Shown one piece after another: positions 19,992 to 31,732 of a DNA stretch of 64,000 nucleotides. Under the pieces are notes generated by a model. The model saw only the letters and a list, made by a program, of their open reading frames with translations, was not told the DNA's origin and ran no database searches. This DNA is from Isoetes taiwanensis. Taxonomy: Eukaryota > Streptophyta > Lycopodiopsida > Isoetales > Isoetaceae. Each line of letters begins with the position of its first letter. Within the stretch, counting starts at the first letter, position 1. Position numbers and translations under genes: made by a program. Where the stretch lies: the NCBI GenBank assembly GCA_021234155.1, contig JAJEKV010000087.1, positions 3,345,242 through 3,409,241 of the forward strand, written 5' to 3'.

Positions 19992-20194
19992 TCGCACCGT
20001 GGCCACGGTGCGAAACAAATATAAACGCCAAAGACAACAATAAGGTATTCGCACCGTGGCCACGGTGCGATATTTTGCAGAAAAGAAGGCCAAATTTATG
20101 TTCAGTGCAAAACATACTACACCGTGGCCACGGTGCGAAACTACACAACACGACTACACGAACTCCACATATTTCGCACGGTGGCCACGGTGCT
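19992..20194. repeat. Four CACCGTGGCCACGGTG palindromes inside the CACTA left end
   Basis: Copies at 19,992-20,013, 20,049-20,070, 20,117-20,139 and 20,173-20,194, about 60 bp apart, the first two perfect over 22 bp. They match the palindromes of region 1, about 5 kb outside the CACTA end, so the motif is shared between the outer DNA and the CACTA element. Confidence 0.9.
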
Positions 20195-20511
20195 ATCTTT
20201 GCAAAAGGATACAAGTTATTGGCAAACAACACTGGGATTTGAACCCAGTAACACCAATTGTCATTTATTAATTTAACTGTTTTCACTTAAAGAAAGTACA
20301 ACAGGAGGCATACAGAGCTTTGTTGTATACAATTCTTCCCTACGTTTTCCTACCTTGACACCATCCACCAAAAATGGAAGGCGTTTAAGTCACATTCGAT
20401 TCCAAAATAATTCTTACATCAAATAAAGACCATGCTTCTTCGACTTTTTAAAGTTTTAAACAATTGACCACTTTTGAAGATAGCAATGTCAATGACCTTG
20501 AATGGGTACCA

Positions 20512-21235
20512 TCAAGATCGCCTTGTTCCTTTGGAACCCACGCCCATCTGCTCCCTTCTTTTACTTCCCTCCATCTTTCGTATTTGAAGGTAATGTAAAA
20601 CTGTTTGCTTTTCGAATACAATACCCGATTCAACGCTTTCTTTCTTTATTCGCCTTTGTACCTTCTCAACTCCTTCATGCAGGGATGACCATTCATCACA
20701 TAAAATGTCATCCGAAAACAACCGACAATCACTTACAGTAAACATTTTTGAAGTCTTCTTGACATTCTCGACATTCTTAAACAAGGTAATAAACATATCG
20801 ATGGGTACATTTACTTTCACGTGCCCACGGACTCCACCTTTCTCCTTCAAAGCAAAAAATTTCTGTGACAATTTTTGGCAAGAAACAGAACCTGGAATCC
20901 ATTGGGCAGGAACTAAGCGCGGATAATGGGGCAATGGTAAGTCAACAATTTTGCCTTTCCGAGGATAATACTCATATTTTAAGAACCAAATCCCCTTTCC
21001 CCAGCCTGCACTTCTGCTTGACCTTCAAAAAGCAAGGATCCAATATCATAATAGAAAGCACGGAAGATGCTTGTGATAGAACTCGATGGTTCCGTGTCCA
21101 AAGACATCGAAATACAGAGCCCCGAGATACCCGAAACCCAATTAGTTGATTTCTTCAAAATATAATGAATGACCGGACAGCACATGCATATAATGAAACT
21201 CACAATTAGCAACTTAAGCTCGTGGAAATTACGCC
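20512..21235 (-). CDS. Unknown protein, probably encoded by the CACTA element
   Basis: A frame of 140 codons (20,934-20,512) with VPAQWIPGSV, KEKGGVRGHVKVNVPID, then a charged EGVEKVQRRIKKE and a basic end. Upstream frames on the same strand (to about 21,235) read LGALYFDVFGHGTIEFYHKH and WFLKYEYYPRKGK, and probably belong to the same gene with a frameshift or intron. I do not recognise a domain. It lies within the CACTA left arm and downstream of the TATA box at 21,606. Confidence 0.35.
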
Positions 21236-21241
21236 GAGATC

Positions 21242-21832
21242 TTATCTTTTTTCTTTCTCATATCCGCCGGTGTGTATAGGTGTCCGACCTTGATATATAC
21301 TTCCTCTCACCTTTAACCCGACAACAATAGCCTTCCAATGGCTTGAAATAACATTTCTCCCGCCTTTGATCACCCGATGAGGACCTCTCGAGTGGGCGGT
21401 CGGATTGTCACAAAGCTCCCAAGAAATATATTGAAGCAACAAATCGCTTCGGGCCAGACAGAGGTAATCGCCATCTGAAATGAACCGCAAATTAATTAGA
21501 TCAAACAATTCAATCGATGAGCTTTAACCAGAAGGATTGAAAGCATTAGCAAACCCGGATGGAGAGACGAGAAAAGAAGAGCCGTTGAGGAAGGGGAGGG
21601 GTACTTATAGACACCCCAACATTTGGGGTAATTCAGTATGGAATAATTTGTAATTATTACTTCCCGCCCTAATCGAACCTCCAGGCGTGTAGGTAAGGAT
21701 AATGCTTGAACCTTTACCTTGACGACACCGGCATGGGAAGGGAGGCATGGATGAAAAGCCCTGTACCCTCGAATTCTCATTGGTCGCTGATTTCCATGCG
21801 GGCATCGAGCTTGGGACAATAAGTGAACCCAA
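21242..21832 (-). CDS. Unknown gene with TATA box
   Basis: On the minus strand a TATAAG box lies at about 21,607-21,613. A possible leader follows, then an intron-like stretch ending TTTCATTTCAG near 21,482. The frame after it reads DGDYLCLARSDLLLQYISWEL and ends in a basic YEKEKR. The frame upstream of the TATA box (21,832-21,620) is probably not part of it. No family recognised. It is the most upstream gene of the CACTA left arm and is cut off from the rest of the element by the insertion at 21,845. Confidence 0.3.
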
Positions 21833-22042
21833 AAAAACTCTAATAAGTCGTATTTAATTAAAGTGGGACAAATCTTGAATTTTGGGACTCGGACTGAAAA
21901 TGGGACTCACACACCATAAAAGAAATTTCTGAATTGATTGCTTGAATAGAATTACACATGACACACATAGAATTGGGTTACTTGTTTTCTCATAAATTTT
22001 ACAGTAAACCACTAGTTGAGAAAGTTTTCCAAACTTTCAATA

Positions 22043-24720
22043 TTATGCACCCTCATACAATGATATAGCATGGAGGTTGCTCAAGTGGCCTTGTCCATCT
22101 CCTTTCTTGGGATCTTGTGTGTGTTGTCTTTTTGCAATGTGAGAACTTGGATATGACCATACCACACATTCCACCAATTCCCTCCTTTTGAGGGTCAAAC
22201 ATAATTTGGCCTCCACTTCTTCTCCCAAAGAAAGGTGTATTGCTCCCTTCAAGTTGCCCTTCTTGTGCCTCCTAATGGGCTCCCAATATTGAATTTGGAA
22301 TCTGGGATCTAACTCCTCTCCATCAGTGCATAGTGGTGGTCACATCGAGAGAGTGCCACCCCTAACCATATTGGGACAGTCCTCATCATCGTGCCTTACT
22401 AGCACAAAGTATCCTTCCTTGATGTCCTCAAAGGGATCCCCTCGGTGAAGATCAAACCACTTCTACTTTGAGGCCTTACTTCCCACAAACCACTTGGGGA
22501 CCCAAGTGAGCATTCTTAGACGTGTTTTGCACCTTGAGAACCCTCCCATCTTGACTCGCAAGAACCCGCCTCTTAGCTCCCCTCCCACATGGTCGCTCAG
22601 TTTCTAAGCATGTTACAACTTTCTCCCAAAGACTTGATTAGGAGTCCATTTGATTTTCTTAAGTGGAGGTGTGCTTTCCATTTTAACAACATCATCCCAA
22701 AGGCGTTATGTAATCCTTGATGCCCTTCACCAGTTGGCTAGAGTCTTTGACCTGCCTTGAAGGGAGGTAGTGGTTTTGGCTGCCCTTTAGGAATGAGAAC
22801 TTCACCAAAGCAACACCCTTTGCCACAACCTCGATACCTTGTACAGGGCATCCACAACTTGTCACCTGGTCTCCACTTATATTGCATGATTGGTATTCCA
22901 TCCCTAACCCAAAACTTGAATTGAAGTGGCTTTGTGTGTCCTGTCCAACCGTCCTTGCCATCTAGCAAGTATCCTTCTACAAATGATTTCCAATCTGCAA
23001 CCTCATCCATCAAGAAAGCCATTGAGTTGGGGTCAATGCAGCTCTCAAACACATCCATTAGTTGGGGAGAGTGGTTTTTTTCTCTCTTGAGCTTGGTGGA
23101 GAAAGTTCCAAAGAATCCATCAATATCATCATCGCGTATGCCCAACCATCATGAATCCCACTTTCACAACTTTGAATACTCCCATCTTTTTGTCAAGTAT
23201 GACATTGCCCCAAACATCCATCTATTCTTGTTTTCTTTCCAACAGCTTATCCAATCAACACATAGCTCCTCAGCAAAGGATTTCTCTAGTAAGGGAAATC
23301 ATCCCAAGTCCTCCTTGATTCACTAGGCACCTTGGATGTGAGCTTTTTATCCGCTTTTGGTAACAAAGCCGTTGATCATCCATCAAAGCCTCAAAATGGG
23401 TGTCAAGGGGAATACCTCCTCCCTTCTATCATCCTTTTTCTAGTGTTCTCAAGCACTTGAAAATAGAGCTCACATGGAAGTTTGGATCATCTCTCCATAG
23501 ATCAAGCACAAAATGACCATATGTTCCAGTTCCATGACCATGTGTTAATACACCGCCAGACTTACTTTCATCCTAAAAAGCGCTTTGACAACGCTTGGGT
23601 AAAGGATCTAGCTTTGGCAAGAAAGTCTTGTGTTGGTCCATCTTATCATGAATTATACACAAAAATTTGTCCCACGCATCTCAAAAAATGTTCTCCACGC
23701 CAATACAACTGCCTACATGATATTTGGTCTCTTTGGTGATCTCGCAAATTGCTCCCTAATTGCCATTTCTTTCTTTTCTATTGCAGTTGATGCAAGTGTA
23801 TCCTTGAGTTGAATGCAAGTGTTGCACTTTGAGAATGGCATGTGTTGTGGGACACTCACGCCCCGAGAAGTGAGTGCTCCATAACTTTGCTGAAATGTGA
23901 TTGAGAAAGAGGCCTACCTCCAAAGTAGTTTCTAGGATGGAGTTGACCTCCTTAAGGCACTCCTTTTGGATATAGTGTTGTGGCAACACTCTTTGCACCA
24001 CTCGCACACCGCGTCGCTCACCTCTCGACTTGTGGGGCATAGATTGAGACATGTATCTCACAAAGCTCTCAAGACTGCAATGGCCTTTAGAGTATTTGCT
24101 CTAGGTTTCAAAGTGAGTGCATTACCATGTTGGAACAAAGTGTGCCCTTTTTCTAACCCCTCGCCTCCCAAGATTCAGAAATGAAGACTTGCTCACCCCA
24201 AGAATCCATCTCAATGCTCTCATACATACCTTCATTCCCTCAATTGATATAGCACCGCCCCGTGTTTTCATCATAGTTGAATTGGGCCAATAAGGAGTAA
24301 ATGAAATTAATCCTATCTTTTGAAGCTGTCCAATGTATTGGGACCTTATCCAGACGAGGTCATCCACATTGTAATGCACTGCAATCTAGGTTGCAACACT
24401 CTTGTCCCCTAATTGCCTCCGTGTTTTCTTTTGGTTGGTGCCATACTTTCCATCCTTTCTAAATATTTGTCACTTAGGCCTCTTGGGCACCTTTGGCTGC
24501 TTTTTATGAAAGACATAGCTCTCTTCCTTGTGATCAAAGGATGCTCATCGACCACCAAATCTTCCACATGGCCTTGGGTGGGCCTTGGGGTGTGTAGTTC
24601 AAGAGGGCATTCTAGAGTATCACCATTCTTGTGTGTAATAAATCTAATTGGCCATCTCAATCGAGCTTGGGACTCAAAAGAGCCTCGAGCACACAATGCA
24701 ATCACTAGAGCTTCCTCGAC
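22043..24720 (-). pseudogene. Decayed transposon gene, family not named
   Basis: Minus-strand frames in order: QARLRWPIRFITHKNGDTLECPL (about 24,670), later DVFESCIDPNSMAFLMDEVADW and GWTGHTKPLQFKFWVRDG with PIMQYKWRPGDK (23,145-22,790), then DPFEDIKEGYFVLVRHDDE with FQIQYWEP (22,430-22,270) and ELVECVVWSYPSSH (22,200). The HTKPLQFKF...MQYK order is reminiscent of the region upstream of the catalytic core in plant Tnp2-like transposon proteins, but I cannot assign it. Many stops and shifts show decay. It may be a separate insertion within the 12.1-kb element. Confidence 0.4.
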
Positions 24721-24989
24721 ATGATAGTATCAACTTCGATAAGAAGCTTCACAATGCCAACTCCAAGATGCGTTCATCCCCCTCTCATCATTCACACTAT
24801 CAAATGGATCAACCGCAGCTTATTATGCCCCTCTCGCAAATACCATCCGCTGCAAGGGTGCAACAAAAGGCAACCCATCCTCCTCCATTGGAGCCTAGGG
24901 CAATGGCCTCCCTTGGACTTCCCTCGGCTCCATTTTACTCATCTCACATGCTCCCCCTAATGAAAAAGCCTCACATTAAAACCATATAG

Positions 24990-25240
24990 CCCCAAACACC
25001 ACAAATATGACCATATGAACCATATAAAACCATACAAACATATTAAATATAACCATATTAAATCATACAACCATATTAACTAAAAAATCATATAACCATA
25101 TTAAAGGATACAACCACACTCATTCTAAAACCATATGTGAACATTGTAACCATATATACCATTGATACTATTCAACCATTGAAACCTTATTAAATACATA
25201 AGACAACATATATAAACATATAACTAACCCTTTCATATCT
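24990..25240. repeat. AACCATAT-rich tract
   Basis: About fifteen copies of ACCATAT or close variants (often ACCATATTAAA or AACCATATAAA) in 250 bp. This resembles subterminal repeats of a transposon and may mark one end of the decayed element at 22-25 kb. Confidence 0.6.
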
Positions 25241-26189
25241 TGGCATGGCTAATGGCGCCTTCTCGCAGGTCAAAAACCGTACACGCCAAGAAGACCAAGA
25301 CCGCCCACGCCATGGAGGGCATGGCCCACACGCGACAGAAGTATATTATTGCACTTTTATTTAGTTCGAGGGTGCAGCCGTAATTAATCGTGACCTCTTC
25401 CTCTCCCCCACCATTCTTCCTCCCCCTGCTTTCTCCGATCGCCTTCGAAGCTCCCTGCTTTCTTTAGGGCCCGCTTTATCGATCAGCGATCGATCAAACC
25501 GAGCGATTCCATTCCAGCTATCTTATGACAAAGAGTTTGGTCGACCGATCAGGACGCCCAGCCACGAAGTTCTGAGAGGTTCATTGTTCGAGCTGGCTGC
25601 TACCGCCGGGGAAGAAAGTGAGGCCCTTTTTTTGTGCTTTTTAGTTTTCAGAAGTCTTTAGTGCATTTTTCTTATATTCTGTTGTTAGAGGCTCTTATTA
25701 ATCCCCGACATAATTTACAGCCCCACAAATCCTTATTCACGCTTTGTCAACGACTATACCCACATGGAATCAAGTCAAGCCTCCTCCTCATCCAAAGAAA
25801 TCTTCCGTGTATGTTTTTGTAATATCATACCCTTTTTTAATCTCATTTTTCTCAGATCGTTTCCACTTTTCTCTCAGACCGCTCTCCACTTTTCTCTTGT
25901 TTTCTCATTAATCTTAATAATCTTTGTATTGTTTTCTCGCTTTTTGTTATCTTTTTTTGCTTGTGGTTGAATTGAATACATTGTACATGCACAAGTGAGA
26001 ATAGTGGTTATAGTAGCAAGCAACCGAGAGAGAAATCATCGAGACCAGGTGTTAGGAAGTAAGATATTGCGAAAGCATTAATGTGTAAAATAACTAGGAA
26101 TGTCTTTTCCCAAAGAAGAATTCGTAATAGGAATTGCTTCACGTAATCTCCATTTCTAACTCACAAAGAAAATCCACCGGCAGAGACAT

Positions 26190-27190
26190 GCGCATGGGAG
26201 TGGCGGAAGTTGAGAATACTTGCCTTGCCAACAAGGATCGAAGAAGTACAGTTCTTCTCGACTCCGCGGAAGTCGAGAACTTCACTCGGGCGAGGGCGAG
26301 AAGAGGGAGTGTACACCGGACTGCTGTGTTGAGCGAGGATTTTACTGCTGATTCGGATTGCACAAATACCTGGTCAGTCTTCACACCTTTAGAACTCGCT
26401 GGTAGCCTTCTCAATGCGAGTCGTGGAGGAATGGATACCCTCACACGTCAGGTTTCGTGCAAATGCGAGTTTCCACCCCGCCTCGAGCCACTTCCTTCGA
26501 ATCCATGTTTACATCGACATAAGTGGAAGAAGAGAATTGCCCGACCGGGTGGAGGCTTTACGACTAACTAATGGTGTTACGCCGCTGACTCGTGAGTTGG
26601 TGAAAGCAACGCAGTTTCTGGTGAAATTGCGTCATAGATAGCCTCAACTACCTCCTTCTATCTTCTTCCTGATATTAAGTGGCGGAAGTGGTTTTGACTG
26701 TCATGTGCCAACTCTAGCAACCGTAATCTCGGTGGCACGCAGCGGCCTCTACCCAATCAAAGACCGGGTTCTTCAACCATCTTCGGCCATTGCGGCGGGA
26801 TGGGCCTCGATGCAGGCCTCTGCCGACTAACCACAGAGTTGTTGGACGCTTCACCGTGAGTCGAAAACGCAGTTCGCGTGACTTAGTTGGTCATGGGTAT
26901 GCGATTAAACACTCTCTCTCTGGCCCTTCCCTGACATCGCTGGGCGCTTTTAATCGCCTTTCCGCAGGCCAACCTTAAAACCCAATTTCCTTGCAGGTGG
27001 TCGTTGCACGCATGCATTCCACGTTGCTTGTCGATGCATTCTCTGCCAAGGAAGTTTCCGAATGCCTTACCCAACCGCACTCCATGTGTGTATTAACCGG
27101 AGTTCTCGATGGTTACGCATTCTCGACTTGGCGCAGTCGAGAATGTAGACAGCAGGCCGCATTCTCACCGCAGTCGAGAATCCCTTAAGG
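26190..27190. repeat. Degraded palindromes of TCGACT...AGTCGA type, first cluster
   Basis: Pairs such as CTCGACTCCGCGGAAGTCGAG (26,258-26,279) and TTCTCGACTTGGCGCAGTCGA (27,120-27,142), plus half copies near 26,206, 26,860 and 27,175. Each has arms of 6-10 bp around a short centre. They are related to the cleaner copies at 29.7-33.1 kb. Confidence 0.55.
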
Positions 27191-28515
27191 CCAGCTCTCA
27201 ATTCTCCCGTTCTGGTAGCGTTGGTTCACCCGCCGAGTCACTCTCTTCAACCATCTTCGGCCTAACAGGCGCGGTAAGGGGAGGCTCTGACCGCGGGAGG
27301 CCTCTACAACTCCACTACTGTGGAAACCACAGAGGAAGCCAAGCAAGGTTGCATTCTTTACAAGTACCTTGCGACTTTCTATTCTCCCATTTTTAGTCCC
27401 CAGGAGATTGCTACTGCACATGAGGGCCACTCTCCTTCTCGAACCATCTTCCTCGAATATTGCGAAGAGGGAGTGGTTCTGGAGGGAGTGGAGGCCCTCC
27501 CGACTAACTACAAGAGGATGCATTTGAACCCATCTCCCCGGCCTTAGTCCTAGCCCGATCTATGTACAACATTCCAAGTAAATGTACCATGGAAAAATCA
27601 GCACTAAAACGGAATCGTTTTACCCCCCATCCAATGTTTCCTTGCAGCATCTATCAACCTAGAGAGTAAATCATCTCTCAAGCCGGTAGGAAATGCCGAC
27701 AAGGAAGCATCAATCCGGCCGAGCTTATCGCCAGCTCCATTATTTAAACACATAGGCATGTTCTAGCGTTTAAATAACATAGGCATCTCTCGAACTCACC
27801 TCTTCATGCAAAGAATTCCTTGGGCCATCAGACACGGATCCCCAGCCTTCACCCGTAGTCTTTGCTTTTTTCATTTGGGTCTCTTCAAGAGGTATTCGTA
27901 TCTATTACTGACGCGATTCTCAAGCAGATCCCCTTTCCATGGCGCCGCAGTTGTAGAGTTCCTGTTCCGCGCCTCCTCCGCTTCCTACCTTTTAGTCTGC
28001 TCATCGACATCAATTCAACTTGCAATAGGACGCCTAGCGTCGAAAACACACATATGCAAGGCGCGTTAGTGTTTTTTGTCAAGGGCGCCATTCCGAAGTC
28101 GCCAGCTGATGATCCCTCCGGACCTCGAAGCCCCTAATGCCGCAGGAAGATAAACCACGCCCACTCACTTAGTCCCTTGATGTGATTCAACTCAAATAGT
28201 GTTTGGGCGGGTATAAAGCCGCATCAGGTTGCATCACTTTAGCCCCGCTTTTTCATATAAATGATTGCATGTCCTTAACTTCAAATTAAAGAACACCCCA
28301 TCTTTTTACATGCAGCCCTAAAACTCACAACGCTACGGAGGAAACTTAATTTACGAAATGTCAACTGCGGATGAGGGTTATATAGAAATGACTCCGCCCA
28401 AGAAGCTGTACGGGAGGGGGATGCTTCGCAAGGGCAGCAAGAAGAAGAAGACAAACACCCCGTGAGCTCAGGTTTTTTTTTGTCAATACCTTAATCGATC
28501 CATCCGTTCTTCTTC

Positions 28516-29028
28516 TTGCAAAGATTCACCCGGACTCACCGGGTGATCACCGTCAACTCCATTCTTTGTCATCGAGGGATCGAGACGAAGAGCTTGAAAA
28601 CGTGGGCAGATTCTTGGTGGTATGTCGAGGTATCGACAAGTGGGAAGGAGAAAGATCTGTTTCTGCCACCAAAGGGACAAGAAGAGCTCCTGAGACAATA
28701 CAAGAAAATCGGTTTTGTGTCGCCCAAGCGCGCTTTATTCAAAGCATTTAAACACTACATGTTTAGGACCCGGAAGAGTAAGTTCTATCGCACCAAAAAT
28801 TGGCAGCTTTCAAATTATTCTCACTCTTCCATGAGCAAGGCTAAGGGCACCGAAAAAGGCTTGGCGCCTTTTAAATTGTCGGAACCTTGGGTGGAAGGAT
28901 CTCGAAGGGATGAAGGAGGCCGGAACCCTAACATCCAGGGAGCTTGGTATGGAGATTTGAGTCGGGAAAACCGCTCAATACGGGAGCTTCACATCTCTTG
29001 TCTTTCAAGACTCTACAACACTCTCTAG
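28516..29028 (+). CDS. Unknown ORF in the 12.1-kb element
   Basis: The frame has 170 codons; the most coding-like part is TSGKEKDLFLPPKGQEELLRQYKKIGF followed by SPKRALFKAFKHYMF and a basic KSKFYRTKNW. No domain known to me. A frame starting near 29,038 (HKKSTKNKDGDDDTTRR, acidic and polar) could be its continuation. It lies between two palindrome clusters. Confidence 0.3.
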   Translation: MQRFTRTHRVITVNSILCHRGIETKSLKTWADSWWYVEVSTSGKEKDLFLPPKGQEELLRQYKKIGFVSPKRALFKAFKHYMFRTRKSKFYRTKNWQLSNYSHSSMSKAKGTEKGLAPFKLSEPWVEGSRRDEGGRNPNIQGAWYGDLSRENRSIRELHISCLSRLYNTL

Positions 29029-29714
29029 CGGGGAATGTTGTGGTTCATACACAAAAAGTCCACCAAAAACAAAGATGGGGATGATGACACCACACGGAGG
29101 AGTCAGGATGACGAAGGAGACGAAGATATGGTCGACTCCCCAAACCTCGATCCGTGATGATCAGATCAGATTTCTCGTGAGAGGGGCACAGAAAATGGAG
29201 CGCCTAGCTCAAGATATCCGCTGGGAATATCACACAAGCCTTTGGACATTAGACTACCGGTTTAGACGGAGATGCCGCCTTGTTCAACCACAGGGAATTT
29301 AATCCAGCACACATGCCGGAGATTCTGAACTCGATGGTGCGACATCCCCTGCAGATCCAATGCCTCGGATGTCATACCTTTTAGCAGATCGACGGTGAGT
29401 TGTTCACTGGAAGTCCGAGGAAGATCCTGAAGGAAAAGACGCCCGGTTCGGGTTGTAGACGGTCGCATTCGTTAGGGCGTGCTCAAGTATTTGCACGCGG
29501 AGAAGGAGGTGCATAAAGGATCAAGGATAGATATGCCACGAGAGTGCAGAGTTCTTCGCTGGAGACGCCAAAGAACCGAACCGCCAAAGATTAGCCAACG
29601 CTGCAACAATAGCAAGCGAAGTGCCAGCTACATTAAAGGTAAATAACTCTCTGAATCTTTCCATTGAGTTCGGGCGAATGAAAGCCCCCGCCATCCTAAC
29701 ATTTGCCGTTATCG

Positions 29715-30040
29715 GGGTTTTCGACCGAAGTCGAGAAAGCCCGAGAAACACGTAAAATCAAAGGATGTGGAGCTTTCATTCCGCGTCGAGAAAACCCTTA
29801 CTTGCGAAAAGAAAAATAGACATTGAATGGGTCTTTCGACTTGCGAGTGAGAAAGCCCCGCCATCCTAACATTTGCCGATTATCATTGGGGTTTTTCGAC
29901 TGGCGAGTCGAAGAAAGGCACCAGAATGCAGAAAATCAAAGGATGGAGAGCTTTTCGCAGCGAAGTCGAAAAACCCAGAGAAGTAAAAAAAAATTAGATA
30001 TTCAAAGGGACTTTCACTCATGAGTCGTGAAAACCCCGCT
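29715..30040. repeat. Palindrome cluster TCGACY...RGTCGA
   Basis: At least five imperfect copies in 330 bp: TTTTCGACCGAAGTCGAGAAA (29,717), CTTTCGACTTGCGAGTGAGAAAG (29,831), TTTTTCGACTGGCGAGTCGAA (29,892), CTTTTCGCAGCGAAGTCGAAAAA (29,951), TTTCACTCATGAGTCGTGAAA (30,011). The interval also has a longer direct repeat: GCCCCGCCATCCTAACATTTGCCG at about 29,685 and 29,855. Confidence 0.75.
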
Positions 30041-30089
30041 ACATTTTTTGTTTATTCCCGGGTGTTTGTAGATACTTTCATGCTCGACA

Positions 30090-30626
30090 TTGGTACATTG
30101 TCGAATGCAGCCCTTATCCCTACCAGATCATACACGCTTGCAGGGGCAACAAAGGGAAAGCATTGGGTTGTCCTCGGCCCTAAAGGAAACAGGCTCCTGG
30201 GATAAGTGGAAGACCTTGAGAAACTATGCATATGTTCTCCACGGAGGGACAGTAGAAGATGACGAGGAGAGGAAGAAGAGGAGAAGAAGAAGAGAACACC
30301 AAGGAAAAGTGGAGTCTCTCTTGCACCAATACTACCTCATTCTTAGCATCGAGGCGTCCGGGAGAAAATGGACTCAAATATGGGCTCAATGGATAAAGAG
30401 GCAAGTCAAGGACAAAGAATGGAGAATTTCCAAGCAGGCCCCGACTCCCAAGTTGTTTGACAAGCAGTTCATGAAGAGGATACAGTGGCCTCACCGGACA
30501 AAGAAACGCTTTGACCTACAAGGCAAAATCTTTGAGGGAACAATCCCGCCGAGGAAGACCGTGAGTTCTAAATTGCAGGATTTAAAGGATTATGCCACGC
30601 CCCTAAAGCCGGTACAGGCGCGTTAG
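30090..30626 (+). CDS. Unknown basic ORF
   Basis: A 178-codon frame with a charged EERKKRRRRREHQGK stretch, then SLLHQYYLILSIEASGRKW, WAQWIKRQVKDKEW and LFDKQFMKRIQWPHRTKKRF. Codon use looks coding. The basic stretch could be a nuclear signal. No family recognised. It may continue into the frames at 30.7-31.7 kb. Confidence 0.35.
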   Translation: MVHCRMQPLSLPDHTRLQGQQRESIGLSSALKETGSWDKWKTLRNYAYVLHGGTVEDDEERKKRRRRREHQGKVESLLHQYYLILSIEASGRKWTQIWAQWIKRQVKDKEWRISKQAPTPKLFDKQFMKRIQWPHRTKKRFDLQGKIFEGTIPPRKTVSSKLQDLKDYATPLKPVQAR

Positions 30627-30718
30627 AAGAAGGCATCACGGAGTTCTCGCAACGCTGCATCTAATGAATACCATGAATTTGATTATTACAAGGAAAGGCT
30701 GCCCTTGATGAGGAAGAC

Positions 30719-31690
30719 ATGAAGGAATTGAACCGCCTATGTCAACCCTACATCAACACCAAGAAGCTGCATCCGTTAAAACCCTTCCTTTCCCCGAACG
30801 TATGGCAATTTGAAAAGGAAGCTTGGATTCGGGTGGTCCCATTTAAGGCGGGCTATAGCTCCCCCATTTCTGGTTACTTTGGGACACAAGGGATTTGGTG
30901 GTCTCGAACTGGCACCTGGACCCGTGGCACTATTTGCCATCAATATGATCGAAGACCCCACCCTTTTTTATGACAAAGCTGACATAGAGCAGTGGTACAA
31001 GACGGTTCCGACATGACCGACCCGGATACTTTCGGTTTCCTTGTCTTTTGCATCTTAGGGCAATCAAACAACCGCTTTGTCTCCCAATGGGCAGTGATAT
31101 TAACTTCACCAACAAGATCATGCACTCCATATACTAACTTGATCATGAGTGCAGACTTGGCTTGCGAAGGCACCAAGCTTTGCCAACATAGTTTTGGTTT
31201 TGATTTCAAGATCTGGTCGACACGGATAAGTGGTGGTCTAGCGAGCATCATTATCTCGACAAGTTCATGATCTCTCAAGAGCAGATGGAACCCTGGAAGG
31301 GGGGCAGGTTTATGGAGGATGTTCCATCGATGGACAAGGTCAGCAAGGATGGTGCGACCGGTCCTATACATAGAATTCTATCCGCCAAGAGTTATCAAGT
31401 ACTTCATAACCAGCTTGGTCGAGGAAGATCAAATTGTATGCGAGTGGTACATGAATGGCTCGTTTCTCTCGGGGGCTATGCCGTTTGGAATGAAACCTAT
31501 ATCCGTGGTTGGAAATAAGGACATGGTTGAAACCATTCGGGTCATACTTGGATCCGCCTTCATGAGCATTTCAAGGGAGGAAGACAAATGGAAGCAAAGA
31601 AAAGACGACGAGGGACGAGGGAGACAAACCCCGGACGGGAGACGAGGATGTCGAAGGATTGGACCAGAATGCCGCCGAAAACATTATTGA
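30719..31690 (+). pseudogene. Decayed ORF chain, unknown protein
   Basis: Plus-strand frames read in order: LNRLCQPYINTKKLHPLKPFL, then GGLELAPGPVALFAINMIED and FYDKADIEQWYK, later KFMISQEQMEPWKGGRFMED, and finally RVIKYFITSLVEEDQIVCEW with FGMKPISVVGNKDMVETIR. Several frame changes separate them. They are probably one protein or several exons, unknown to me. Confidence 0.3.
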
Positions 31691-31732
31691 AAACCCGAGA
31701 TTGAGGTGAGTTTATTTTTTGTTTATCGGTGT

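Noticed and set aside
20225-20250. tRNA T-arm-like sequence CTGGGTTCAAATCCCAG on the minus strand
   Set aside because: No acceptor stem, D-arm or anticodon arm can be paired around it, so it is at most a remnant or chance.
21242-21508. LARSDLLLQYI segment as a third H2A-like copy
   Set aside because: Only a short resemblance to the RRDVVLQYF segment at 3.4 kb, with no other H2A features around it.
30940-31371. Long minus-strand frame across 30.9-31.4 kb
   Set aside because: The plus strand has the more protein-like frames here and the minus frame shows no motif; treated as a shadow.
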